This document shows positions 25,763 to 34,032 of a DNA stretch of 64,000 nucleotides, piece after piece (the stretch's first letter is position 1; each line of letters opens with the position of its first letter). The notes under the pieces were generated by a model, which saw only the letters and a program-made list of their open reading frames with translations, searched no databases and was not told the DNA's origin. Origin of the DNA: Streptomyces rimosus subsp. rimosus (lineage in GTDB: Bacteria > Actinomycetota > Actinomycetes > Streptomycetales > Streptomycetaceae); the NCBI RefSeq assembly GCF_000720725.1, contig NZ_JOCQ01000059.1:36953-100952 (forward strand), given 5' to 3'. Both the position numbers and the translations under genes were made by a program.

Positions 25763-26446
25763 ACCACCTTTGTGGGCACCCACATATTATGGAGTACAGG
25801 TCAAGATCCCTTTCGTGCCGTAGGCAAAGAGGCTGAGACCGGAAATTTGAGACCGCTCTGAGAAGCTTTCCCTGCGGTTGTCTACATCTCGTGGTCGGGC
25901 CGACGGCGTTCTCGTGGTGTGGTCTGTTCTTCACGTGGTTGACTGCTGGCTTGCCCTCCCGGACCGAAATGCTGCAGGCAAAGACCTCGACAATCCCCGG
26001 TGGACGGGTTTCACTGACGGAGATTAATCGGTCGAGGCAGGGAATCACTACCGGTTCTCTCCTGTGCGCTCCCGCATTCCGCGGCGGGAAGGGTGCCAGG
26101 CAACAGTACGGGCTGAACTCCGCAGAAGCCGCCGTCAAGCTCCGGGAAGGCAGCGGCCGGACATGAGCAGGAGGTAAGACCGCTCGGATTCCGGTCGCCG
26201 GCCCCGGGGTGGACGCAAACTTGCTCTGCCGTGCGTGCATCGACGGCGGCCTGCTCGTGGACGGCGGGCGCCTTTTGCTCAGAGTGTGGACCACCTGCGC
26301 GTTGAGCTTTTCTGCGGGCACCGCGGTCTGGTGGCGTTGTGCAGCTTTGCCGGACAGGGCCATGCGCAGACCGTTCGGCTGCGACCAAGTAGGTTCAACT
26401 GCGCCTGTACCCGGCGCTCCGACGAAAGTTTTGGAGAGACAAGCAC
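25763..26446. other. Non-coding or decayed stretch
   Basis: About 680 bp with less regular GC pattern than its surroundings. Open frames exist on both strands (for example 25746-26363 on -) but show no family-like sequence, no ribosome site and no coding bias that I can see. It probably holds transposon debris. The last ~50 bp must contain the promoter of the DinB-family gene. Confidence 0.45.
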
Positions 26447-27007
26447 ATGCACCACATGCAGTCTGACACTCCGGCTGTGCTCCACAGAATCGAGCCTTCG
26501 CCGGAGCCCCCGGTCACCCTCAGCGCCCCAGCCGAACTGCTCACCGGCTACCTCGACTTCTACCGAGAGGCCGTGCTGCGCAAGCTGGAGGCACTGTCCG
26601 ACGCGGAGCTACGTCGCAGTCGGCTGCCTTCCGGCTGGGCCCCGCTCGGCCTGCTCAAGCACTTGGCTTACGTAGAGCTGCGCTGGCTGCAGTGGGGGTT
26701 TGCCGGTGAACACATCGAAGAGCCTTGGGGCGATGTGAAGGTCCGCCGCGCACCATGGCACATCGCGCCGGACGAGACCTTCGAGGACGTCAAGACGTTC
26801 TTCCAGGAGCAGTGCGCACGCTCCCGCGTCATCGTCGCCGGGGCACAGCTGGAGGACAGAGCAGCCACGCTCGGTGGCCGCGTCCCGGCCGAAGAAGATC
26901 GCCCGACGCTGATCTGGATTCTCTTTCACCTCCTCCAGGAGTACGCCCGGCACGTTGGGCACCTGGACATCGCACGTGAACTCGCCGATGGCACCGTCGG
27001 CGAGTAG
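26447..27007 (+). CDS. DinB-family (DUF664-like) protein
   Basis: 186 aa. A four-helix DinB-like fold is suggested by LLTGYLDFYREAVLRKLEAL, then LLKHLAYVELRWLQ, and a C-terminal LLQEYARHVGHLDIARE; the three spaced His positions are those that bind metal in this superfamily. Actinobacterial members include thiol-dependent S-transferases that use mycothiol or bacillithiol. GGAGAGA precedes ATG 26447. It stands alone between two transposase relics, so it may have been brought in or stranded there. Confidence 0.85.
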   Translation: MHHMQSDTPAVLHRIEPSPEPPVTLSAPAELLTGYLDFYREAVLRKLEALSDAELRRSRLPSGWAPLGLLKHLAYVELRWLQWGFAGEHIEEPWGDVKVRRAPWHIAPDETFEDVKTFFQEQCARSRVIVAGAQLEDRAATLGGRVPAEEDRPTLIWILFHLLQEYARHVGHLDIARELADGTVGE

Positions 27008-27254
27008 CCGTCGAGGTGAGTTCATCCCGACGGTGATGGTCTCGCGCGCGGAGCACGGCGAGAAGTTCGTGGGTGCGTGGGTGCGTGGGCTTGCCTTGTA
27101 CTCGCGGTGCATGGGTTGAACAACCTGCCGAACTGCCGTGGGTTCAACTCGGTGCCGGAGCCGTTCATGACGGCTCCGGCACTGTGATCACACCAACCCC
27201 AGCAGGGCCATTCCGCCCGGCACGGCAGCTACCGCACGGTCCCTGGAGAAGGTC

Positions 27255-27375
27255 TCACGTGGTGAGTTTTGCCTGCTTCTTGTGGCGGGCCAGGGCAGCC
27301 TGAGGCCGAGGAGGGCGAGGAAGTGCGATCCCTTTCGCTCGTATCGGATGGTGAGACGGCGGTGGCCGAACGCCC
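27255..27375 (-). pseudogene. Transposase C-terminal remnant (IS5 type)
   Basis: On the - strand the sequence reads RRLTIRYERKGSHFLALLGL, then after a one-base frame change AALARHKKQAKLTT and a stop at 27255. This is the end of an IS5-type transposase. Nothing upstream of it on the - strand continues the gene. Confidence 0.75.
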
Positions 27376-27512
27376 TCGGCCGTTACGCTCCGTAATCATG
27401 ATGGGCTGCTTGGCGATCCAGTGAACCCTGTGGTTGAGATCTGAAACTCCCCAGATTCTCCCCGGTCATCTTCGGAGGACCCCTCGGGTGCGGGGGTGGC
27501 TGAGGCGGGTTC

Positions 27513-27596
27513 GATGCGCATGTATCGATATACTTGCATCACTACCGCCGGACTGAATCGCCCGCACGTCGCTGACCTGCGGCAAACCCCAGGAAG
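27513..27596 (+). repeat. Imperfect ~85-bp direct repeat, copy B
   Basis: Partner of 24126-24215; the identical 24-bp core is 27558-27581. It ends 14 bp before the HipA-like start codon. A TATACT hexamer at its left part could act as a -10. Confidence 0.7.
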
Positions 27597-27609
27597 TAGC
27601 CTGATCCGC

Positions 27610-28434
27610 ATGTTGTCCGAAGTCACCGCGACCCGCTATGTCACGCCCTTGCGTGAAGGCGGGTCGCTTCCGGGGATCGTCGAGGCCGATGATCTCGGTA
27701 CGTATGTCATGAAGTTCACCGGGGCGGGACAGGGGCGCAAGACGCTGGTCGCCGAGGTCATCTGTGGGGAACTGGGGCGGCGGCTCGGGCTGCGGGTGCC
27801 GGAGTTGGTGCGGATGCAGCTCGATCCGGTGATCGGGCTGAGTGAGCCCGATCAGGAGGTGCAGGAGCTGCTGAAGGCCAGCGGGGGACTGAACCTGGGG
27901 ATGGACTATCTGCCGGGGTCGCTCGGGTTTGATCCGCTCGCATTCGAGGTGTCGGCGCGGGAGGCGGGGCGGGTCGTGTGGTTCGACGCGCTCATCAACA
28001 ACGTGGACCGCTCGTGGCGCAACCCGAACCTGCTGGTCTGGCACGGTGAGCTGTGGCTGATCGACCACGGGGCCACGATGATCTGGCAGCACAACTGGCC
28101 CACCGCCGAGAAGTCCGCGGCCAAACCGTACGACGCCTCCGACCACGTGCTGGCGAGCTTCGGGCCGGACGTCGAGGCCGCGGCGGCCGAGTTCGCGCCG
28201 CTGGTCACCGAGGAACTGCTGACCGAGGTCGCGGCCGCCGTGCCGGACGAGTGGCTGGTGGACGAGCCGGGCTTCGGCTCGCCGGACGAGCTGCGCGGCG
28301 CCTACGTACGGGCGCTGCTGGGCCGGGCCCCGGTGATCGGCGAGCGGATCACCGTCGGGGAACCCACGAAGGACGGGCCCTCCCGGGTACCGGGCTGGCT
28401 GGCGAGCGAGTTGCCGCGGAGGACAGTGAAGTGA
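27610..28434 (+). CDS. HipA-family kinase-like protein
   Basis: 274 aa. TYVMKFTGAGQGRKTLVAEVICGELGRRLGL resembles the ATP-binding lobe, VVWFDALINNVDRSWRNPNLLVW the catalytic loop (Asp and Asn), and LWLIDHGATMIW the metal-binding Asp region of HipA-type kinases. In Streptomyces this gene normally pairs with a DUF3037 gene, as here (GTGA overlap), without a classical HipB partner. Target and role unknown. Start ATG 27610 was chosen because upstream sequence is the direct repeat. Confidence 0.82.
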   Translation: MLSEVTATRYVTPLREGGSLPGIVEADDLGTYVMKFTGAGQGRKTLVAEVICGELGRRLGLRVPELVRMQLDPVIGLSEPDQEVQELLKASGGLNLGMDYLPGSLGFDPLAFEVSAREAGRVVWFDALINNVDRSWRNPNLLVWHGELWLIDHGATMIWQHNWPTAEKSAAKPYDASDHVLASFGPDVEAAAAEFAPLVTEELLTEVAAAVPDEWLVDEPGFGSPDELRGAYVRALLGRAPVIGERITVGEPTKDGPSRVPGWLASELPRRTVK

Positions 28435-28826
28435 GCGGCCTGCACAACGGACGTGACGTGTTCGAGTACGCCCTGCTCAAGGTCGTACCGCGGGTCGAAC
28501 GCGGAGAGATGATCAATGCGGGGGTGGTCGTGTACTGCCGCGCCCGGCGCTTCGTGGAGGCGCGTACGTATCTGGACGAGGGGCGGCTGCGGGCGCTCGA
28601 CGCGAACGCCGACGTGGAAGGTGTCAGGGCGGCCCTGCGTGCGGTCGAGGGGATCTGTGTGGGCGGCGAGCGTGCCGGGCAGGCTGCGGGCGACGATGCG
28701 GGGCGGCGCTTCAGGTGGCTGATCGCGCCGCGCAGCACCGTCGTGCAGCCCGGCCCGGTGCACACCGGGCTGACCACGGACCCGTCGACCGAGGCGGAGC
28801 GGTTGCTCGATCTGTTGGTGAGGTGA
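28431..28826 (+). CDS. DUF3037 protein
   Basis: 131 aa starting at GTG 28431, overlapping the HipA-like stop. FEYALLKVVPRVERGEMINAGVVVYCR is the hallmark start of DUF3037. It also has FRWLIAPRSTVVQPGPVHTG and a C-terminal LLDLLVR. The function is unknown; it is almost always the partner of the upstream HipA-like kinase, so the two probably form one unit. Confidence 0.88.
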   Translation: MSGLHNGRDVFEYALLKVVPRVERGEMINAGVVVYCRARRFVEARTYLDEGRLRALDANADVEGVRAALRAVEGICVGGERAGQAAGDDAGRRFRWLIAPRSTVVQPGPVHTGLTTDPSTEAERLLDLLVR

Positions 28827-29075
28827 GGTGAGGGCGGTCGCTGGTTGCGTGGGGGAGGGCCTGCCGGGGGTTGCCGGTCCGTACGGAAGCCGGTTGCCGC
28901 CGGTCCGTACGGGCCCGGTGGCCCTTCTGAAGTGCGGTGGAGTGCCGAGGAGGCGTTGACAGAGGGTGGCGGGGCTTCTAGCGTCGGGCCTGCTGAAGCT
29001 ACTAAGCGGTTGCTCACCTGTGGTTGCGGTGCGGCGGACCGCTCGTCGAGGTTTCGAGGGTGAGGAGAACCCCGC

Positions 29076-29837
29076 ATGTCCACCACCGAGCAGCGCGTAG
29101 CCATCGTGACGGGCGCGGCCCGCGGCATCGGCGCGGCCACCGCGGTCCGCCTGGCCGCCGAGGGCCGCGCCGTCGCCGTACTCGACCTGGACGAGGCGGC
29201 CTGCAAGGACACCGTCGAGAAGATCACCGCGGCGGGCGGCAGGGCGCTGGCCGTGGGCTGTGACGTCTCGGACGCGGAGCAGGTGGAGGCGGCGGTCGCG
29301 CGGGTGGCGGCGGAGCTGGGCGCGCCGACCGTGCTCGTCAACAACGCGGGTGTGCTCCGGGACAACCTGCTGTTCAAGATGAGCGACAGCGACTGGGACA
29401 CCGTTATGAACGTGCACCTGCGGGGCGCGTTCCTGATGTCGCGGGCCTGCCAGAAGCACATGGTCGACGCCAAGTTCGGCCGGATCGTCAACCTCTCCTC
29501 CAGCTCGGCGCTCGGCAACCGCGGACAGGTCAACTACTCGGCCGCCAAGGCCGGCCTGCAGGGCTTCACCAAGACCCTCGCCATCGAACTCGGCAAGTTC
29601 GGCGTCACCGCCAACGCCGTCGCGCCCGGGTTCATCGCCACGGACATGACCGCCGCCACCGCCGAGCGCGTCGGCATGGGCTTCGAGGACTTCCAGGCCG
29701 CGGCCGCCACCCAGATCCCGGTGCAGCGCGTCGGCGTGCCGGACGACATCGCCAACGCCATCGCCTTCTTCACGGGCGAGGCGGCCGGCTTCGTCTCCGG
29801 CCAGGTCCTGTACGTGGCCGGCGGCCCGCTCAACTGA
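29076..29837 (+). CDS. fabG: 3-oxoacyl-ACP reductase-like SDR (FabG-like)
   Basis: 253 aa classical short-chain dehydrogenase. Cofactor motif TGAARGIG near the N-terminus, NNAG, catalytic Ser in NLSSSSALGNRGQ, Tyr and Lys in NYSAAKAG, and the common end VSGQVLYVAGG. An Arg in the TGxxxRG loop fits NADPH use. GAGGAGAAC precedes the ATG. It lies 17 bp upstream of a second SDR, and the two are probably co-transcribed. The closest named function is FabG-type beta-ketoacyl reduction; the substrate is not proven. Confidence 0.85.
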   Translation: MSTTEQRVAIVTGAARGIGAATAVRLAAEGRAVAVLDLDEAACKDTVEKITAAGGRALAVGCDVSDAEQVEAAVARVAAELGAPTVLVNNAGVLRDNLLFKMSDSDWDTVMNVHLRGAFLMSRACQKHMVDAKFGRIVNLSSSSALGNRGQVNYSAAKAGLQGFTKTLAIELGKFGVTANAVAPGFIATDMTAATAERVGMGFEDFQAAAATQIPVQRVGVPDDIANAIAFFTGEAAGFVSGQVLYVAGGPLN

Positions 29838-29854
29838 CGCCGAGGGGACGGAAG

Positions 29855-30625
29855 ATGACTGCACAGGACAAGGCGCTGCCCCCGCTCTCCGGCAAGGCGG
29901 CGCTGGTCACCGGCGCCAGCCGGGGCATCGGGTACGGCATCGCCAAGGCGCTGGTGGCCCGCGGCGACAAGGTCTGCATCACCGGCCGCAACGAGGACGC
30001 CCTCAAGGAGGCCGTCGAGGCGCTGGGCGCCGACCGCGTCATCGGCGTCGCGGGCAAGGCGCACGACGAGGCCCACCAGGGTGTCGCCGTGGAGCGGGCC
30101 ATGGAGGCGTTCGGCCGCGTCGACCACCTGGTCAACAACGCCGGTACGAACCCGGTCTTCGGCCCGATCGCGGACCTCGATCTGAACGTAGCCCGCAAGG
30201 TGTTCGAGACCAACGTCGTCTCCGCGCTGGGCTTCGCGCAGCGCACCTGGCACGCGTGGCAGAAGGACAACGGCGGCGCGATCGTCAACATCGCCTCCAT
30301 CGCGGGCGTCTCCGCGTCGCCCTTCATCGGCGCGTACGGCATGAGCAAGGCCGCGATGATCAACCTGACGTTCCAGCTGGCGCACGAGTTCGCGCCGGTG
30401 GTACGGGTCAACTCGATCGCCCCGGCGGTCGTCAAGACCAAGTTCGCGGCCGCGCTGTACGAGAACCGCGAGGAGGAGGCCGCCGCGGGCTACCCGATGG
30501 GGCGCCTCGGTGTGCCGGAGGACATCGGCGGCGCGGCGGCGTTCCTGCTGTCCGACGCCGCCGGGTGGATCACCGGGCAGACGCTCCAGGTGGACGGCGG
30601 GCTGTTCCTGAACGCGGGCGTTTGA
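29855..30625 (+). CDS. SDR-family oxidoreductase
   Basis: 256 aa classical SDR with TGASRGIG, NNAG, catalytic Ser in NIASIAGVSASPF, Tyr-x3-Lys in YGMSKAA, and the C-terminal ITGQTLQVDGG. It follows the FabG-like gene by 17 bp with a GAGGGGA site, so it is likely an operon partner. The two share the fold but are not close copies. Substrate unknown. Confidence 0.85.
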   Translation: MTAQDKALPPLSGKAALVTGASRGIGYGIAKALVARGDKVCITGRNEDALKEAVEALGADRVIGVAGKAHDEAHQGVAVERAMEAFGRVDHLVNNAGTNPVFGPIADLDLNVARKVFETNVVSALGFAQRTWHAWQKDNGGAIVNIASIAGVSASPFIGAYGMSKAAMINLTFQLAHEFAPVVRVNSIAPAVVKTKFAAALYENREEEAAAGYPMGRLGVPEDIGGAAAFLLSDAAGWITGQTLQVDGGLFLNAGV

Positions 30626-30685
30626 GGGCGCCGACGGGCGCGGGCGTCTGAGGGCGCCGGTGGGCGCGGGCGCCTGAGGGCAGGC
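30614..30685 (+). repeat. 26-bp tandem repeat over the SDR stop codon
   Basis: Two full 26-bp units (30614-30639, 30640-30665) and a partial third start inside the last codons of the SDR gene and run into the intergenic region. Unit 2 repeats the TGA in the same relative position. Confidence 0.75.
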
Positions 30686-30761
30686 GTACGGGTGTGCGCG
30701 CTCCGCGTACGGGAGCGTGCACAGCGGCTTGCGTTCGCGTGCACTCCAAGAGGCAGAGTCT

Positions 30762-30792
30762 GTGGTGCCGGTCCGGAAGGGGCCGGCACCAC
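30762..30792 (+). terminator. Terminator-like hairpin
   Basis: A 10-bp perfect stem, GTGGTGCCGG (30762-30771) with its complement at 30783-30792, and an 11-nt loop, between the SDR pair and the aldo/keto reductase. Confidence 0.6.
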
Positions 30793-30857
30793 GTCTGTTC
30801 CGGGCCCGTGCACGAGGGCCCGTGATGCCCTCTGTGAATCCGTGAAGGAGACCCACC

Positions 30858-31823
30858 ATGCGCTACCGCACTCTCGGCGGCGACCGGGGACCCCGGGTCA
30901 GCGCCCTGTGCCTGGGCACCCTGCCGTTCGGCACCACCGTCGACGAGGAGACGTCGTACGCCGTGCTCGACCGTTTCGCCGAGGCGGGCGGCACCTTCCT
31001 GGACACCGCCAACAACTACGCCTGCTGGGTGCCGGGCGCGACCGGCGACGAGAGCGAGCTGTTGCTGGGGCGCTGGCTGCGCAGCCGGGGCGCCAGGGAC
31101 CGTACGGTGCTGGCGACCAAGGTCGGCGCGCGCCCCGACCCGTCCCGCGGCCCAGAGTGGCCCGCCAATCTGGAGGGGCTGGGCGAGAAGACCGTACGGG
31201 ACGGGATCGAGGGCAGCCTGCGACGGCTCGGCACGGACCGGGTGGACCTGTATTACGCGCACATCGAGGACCGGGACGTGCCGCTGGAGGAGACCGTCGG
31301 GGCGCTGGCGGGCCTGGTGCGGGACGGCTCGGTGGGGGTGCTCGGGGCCAGCAACCACGCCACGTGGCGGCTCGCCGAGGCCCGCCGCATCGCCGAGGCG
31401 CAGGGCCTGCCCGGCTACCGCGCCGTACAGCAGCGGCACACCTACCTGCGGCCGCGGCCCGACGCGGATTCCGGGCTCCAGCGGGAGACGGACGAGGAAC
31501 TGCTCGATTACGCCGAGGCGCACGACGACCTGACGCTGCTGGGATACTCGACGCTGATGCACGGCGGGTACGCGCGGCCGGAGCAGCCGCTGCTGGACCG
31601 GTACGACCACCCCGGTTCGGTGGCGCGTCTGCGGGTCCTCCGCGAGGTCGCCGCGGAGGCCGGGGCCACCGTGAACCAGGTGGTGCTGGCCTGGCTGATG
31701 GGCGGCCGGGTGCCGGTCGTCCCGGTCCTCGGTGTGAGTTCGGTGGCCCAGCTGGACGAGAGTCTGGCGGCGCTGGACCTGCGACTGGACGCGGCGCAGC
31801 GGGCGCGGCTCGACACGGCGTGA
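30858..31823 (+). CDS. Aldo/keto reductase
   Basis: 321 aa TIM-barrel AKR. The catalytic Asp and Tyr are in FLDTANNYACW, and DLYYAHIEDRDVPLEETVGAL and the GVSS phosphate-binding region near the C-terminus fit the family. GAAGGAG precedes ATG 30858. NADPH-dependent carbonyl reduction is expected; substrate not predictable. It stands as a single gene after a hairpin. Confidence 0.9.
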   Translation: MRYRTLGGDRGPRVSALCLGTLPFGTTVDEETSYAVLDRFAEAGGTFLDTANNYACWVPGATGDESELLLGRWLRSRGARDRTVLATKVGARPDPSRGPEWPANLEGLGEKTVRDGIEGSLRRLGTDRVDLYYAHIEDRDVPLEETVGALAGLVRDGSVGVLGASNHATWRLAEARRIAEAQGLPGYRAVQQRHTYLRPRPDADSGLQRETDEELLDYAEAHDDLTLLGYSTLMHGGYARPEQPLLDRYDHPGSVARLRVLREVAAEAGATVNQVVLAWLMGGRVPVVPVLGVSSVAQLDESLAALDLRLDAAQRARLDTA

Positions 31824-31944
31824 GCGGGCGCGGGGCGGGCGGAGGCCCGGGCGGGCCCGGCCGGTGGACGGGCGTGCGGCGCTGTCAGTGGTCGCCGGTA
31901 AGTTCGTAGCCGAGAACGGAACGCACACCGGAGGTTGCTCAGTG

Positions 31945-32622
31945 ATGACCGACATGCTGCCCGAGTCCTGGCGCGGCGTCCTCGGCGAGGAGTTGGAGAA
32001 GCCCTACTTCAAGGAGCTCACCGAGTTCGTCGAGCAGGAGCGGGCGAACGGGCCGGTCTACCCGCCCCGCGAGGAGGTCTTCGCGGCCCTCGACGCCACC
32101 CCGTACGACCAGGTGAAGGTGCTGATCCTGGGGCAGGACCCGTACCACGGAGAGGGGCAGGGCCACGGGCTGTGCTTCTCCGTGCGGCCCGGTGTGAAGA
32201 CGCCGCCGTCGCTGCGCAACATCTACAAGGAGATGAAGGAGGAGCTGGGCCACCCGGTCCCGGACAACGGCTATCTGATGCCCTGGGCCCGGCAGGGCGT
32301 GCTGCTGCTGAACGCGGTGCTCACGGTGCGGGCGGGCGAGGCCAACTCGCACAAGGGCAAGGGCTGGGAGAAGTTCACCGACGCGGTGATAAAGGCGGTG
32401 GCCTCCCGGCCGGACCCGGCGGTGTTCGTGCTCTGGGGGAACTACGCGAAGAAGAAGCTGCCGCTGATCGACACCGAGCGGCACGCGGTCGTGGAGGGCG
32501 CCCACCCGTCCCCGCTGTCCGCGAAGAAGTTCTTCGGCTCCCAGCCCTTCACCCGGATAAACGAGGCGGTCGCCGCGCAGGGGCACACCCCGATCGACTG
32601 GCGTATCCCCGACCTGGGCTGA
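31945..32622 (+). CDS. ung: Uracil-DNA glycosylase (family 1)
   Basis: 225 aa, the usual length. GQDPYHG carries the water-activating Asp65, and HPSPLS carries His187 of the minor-groove leucine loop; both match the family 1 enzyme closely. It removes uracil from DNA as the first step of base-excision repair. Start: ATG 31945, 10 bp after GGAGG; GTG 31942 is the only close alternative. No link to the distant AlkC gene is implied. Confidence 0.95.
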   Translation: MTDMLPESWRGVLGEELEKPYFKELTEFVEQERANGPVYPPREEVFAALDATPYDQVKVLILGQDPYHGEGQGHGLCFSVRPGVKTPPSLRNIYKEMKEELGHPVPDNGYLMPWARQGVLLLNAVLTVRAGEANSHKGKGWEKFTDAVIKAVASRPDPAVFVLWGNYAKKKLPLIDTERHAVVEGAHPSPLSAKKFFGSQPFTRINEAVAAQGHTPIDWRIPDLG

Positions 32623-32682
32623 GCCGGGGCCGCGGCGTTCGGCGCCGACGGGGGCGGCCCGACCGCGCGGGCGCCCCGGCGC

Positions 32683-33186
32683 TCAGCCTCCGTACACGCG
32701 GCGGCAGACCTCGTCGGCGCGGTCGTCGCCCTGCCAGCGGCCGTACTCCCGGGCCAGCGCGCACAGGCCGGGGGCCGGGGCGATCGGGCGGCGGTCCTCG
32801 GCGCGTTGCCATGGAGAGCCGAAGCGGTGGCCTCCGTGGCCGGACCCGTGCTCCGGGCCGCCCCGTCCGTCCCGGCCCGCGCCCTTGCCCTTCCCCGCCC
32901 CCTTCCGCGCGGACTCCGGCTGCGGCTGCTTCGTCCGCTGTACGCCGGAGGCCGGGGGACCGGCCGGTGCGGAGCGCCGGGCGGCCGGGCCGGGCGGCGG
33001 CGCTCCCGAACCCTCACGGCGCGGGGACTGGGTGACCTCCGGGCCGATGGGCTCCACGGACGGGGCGGGCGCCGCGGGGCGGGGCCGGAGGCTTTCGGGG
33101 GCCGGGCGGTGGGCGACGGTGACACATCCGGTGGCGACCGCGGCCGTCGTCACGGCGAGGGCCGCCGCTGCGGGAATACGGAACAC
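32683..33186 (-). CDS. Putative secreted lipoprotein
   Basis: 167 aa. A short positive N-terminus and a hydrophobic stretch end in a lipobox (VATGC), so the mature protein would start at that Cys and be anchored outside the membrane. The middle is Pro/Arg/Gly-rich and disordered. Only the C-terminal ~40 residues (LCALAREYGRWQGDDRADEVCRRVYGG) look folded, with two cysteines that could pair. No function recognised. Confidence 0.75.
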   Translation of the reverse strand: MFRIPAAAALAVTTAAVATGCVTVAHRPAPESLRPRPAAPAPSVEPIGPEVTQSPRREGSGAPPPGPAARRSAPAGPPASGVQRTKQPQPESARKGAGKGKGAGRDGRGGPEHGSGHGGHRFGSPWQRAEDRRPIAPAPGLCALAREYGRWQGDDRADEVCRRVYGG

Positions 33187-33263
33187 CGGCCAACTCTGCC
33201 GATGACAGCCCCTTTTGTGAAGGCCCCGTGGGAGTGATCGATCCGAGCGGCGTTGACACCGGA

Positions 33264-33899
33264 TCAGCCGCGGCCGAGCAGGCCGGCGAGCAATTCCTCG
33301 ATACCGGTACGCAGTTCCCGCCGGGTCGGCGGCGTCGCGTGGAACTGTCCGGCGATGCAGGAGAAGAGCATGCCGTCACACCAGGCGAGGACGTTCAGCG
33401 CGTGCCGCTCGGGCGCGGTGGACCCGGCCGCCGTCAGCATCGCCACCAGCGGCTCGCGGAACCGCTGCCCGGCCCGGTCGTAGAAGACGCGCAGCTCGGG
33501 GCGCCGGGTGGCCTCCAGGGCCAGTTCGTACCGGGCGACGGCCAGGTCCCGGTGGCGGGTCAGCGAACGGTGCAGGCCGAGGGAGAGGGCGTCGGCGAGC
33601 GCCGCGGGGCCGCTGCCCGCCGCGTCCGGCGTCTCCTGGGGCGTGAGGACGGCCGCTTCCCGTTCGGCCAGCCGCCGTACCGCCGTTTCCAGCAGGGCCG
33701 CGCGGGTGCGCGCGAGGTTCGAGGTGGACCCCTGCGGCAGCCCGGCGGCCTCGTCCACGGCCCGGTGGGTGAGCCCGCGCAGCCCGCGCTCGGCGAGCAG
33801 GGACAGGGCGGCGTCGGCGATGCGGTCGTGGCGGGGCGTGGTCGCGTCGGACGTGGCCTTGCTGGTCGCGGCCTTGCCGGGGGTGGCACTTCGGGTCAT
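33264..33899 (-). CDS. TetR-family regulator, divergent to an FAD monooxygenase
   Basis: 211 aa from ATG 33899. HTH region ALSLLAERGLRGLTHRAVDEAAGLPQGSTSNLA is typical of TetR. The C-terminal region (TGIEELLAGLL) is the ligand and dimer domain. It is transcribed away from the monooxygenase gene, and two near-identical 14-bp palindromes lie in the shared 133-bp gap, so it probably represses both directions and is released by the monooxygenase substrate or a related compound. Confidence 0.92.
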   Translation of the reverse strand: MTRSATPGKAATSKATSDATTPRHDRIADAALSLLAERGLRGLTHRAVDEAAGLPQGSTSNLARTRAALLETAVRRLAEREAAVLTPQETPDAAGSGPAALADALSLGLHRSLTRHRDLAVARYELALEATRRPELRVFYDRAGQRFREPLVAMLTAAGSTAPERHALNVLAWCDGMLFSCIAGQFHATPPTRRELRTGIEELLAGLLGRG

Positions 33900-33920
33900 G
33901 CAGGTGAGCCTACCGCTGCG

Positions 33921-33934
33921 ACTACACGTGTAGT
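33921..33934. promoter_or_regulatory. TetR operator, site 1
   Basis: ACTACACGTGTAGT is a perfect 14-bp palindrome in the tetR/monooxygenase gap, 22 bp from the tetR ATG. Confidence 0.85.
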
Positions 33935-33953
33935 AATGTCGTGCCGACAGGCA

Positions 33954-33967
33954 ACTACAGGTGTAGT
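33954..33967. promoter_or_regulatory. TetR operator, site 2
   Basis: ACTACAGGTGTAGT repeats site 1 with one central change, 33 bp away (about three helical turns), so both lie on the same face of the DNA. Confidence 0.85.
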
Positions 33968-34032
33968 CCGAGTGTCCGGTGGCAGGTCCGCCGAGGCGTC
34001 CGGTCCCACCGCTCGGTGCCACGGGAGGACTC

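Noticed and set aside
25746..26363. 205-codon - frame in the scarred region
   Set aside because: No ribosome site or recognisable family; sequence looks random. Recorded as decayed DNA.
27434..27443. TTGAGATCTG as a third copy of the inverted-repeat end
   Set aside because: Only 10 bp match; too short to call without a partner.
24126..27596. tRNA-derived att sites
   Set aside because: The direct repeats do not contain a tRNA-like 3' end and no integrase gene is present.
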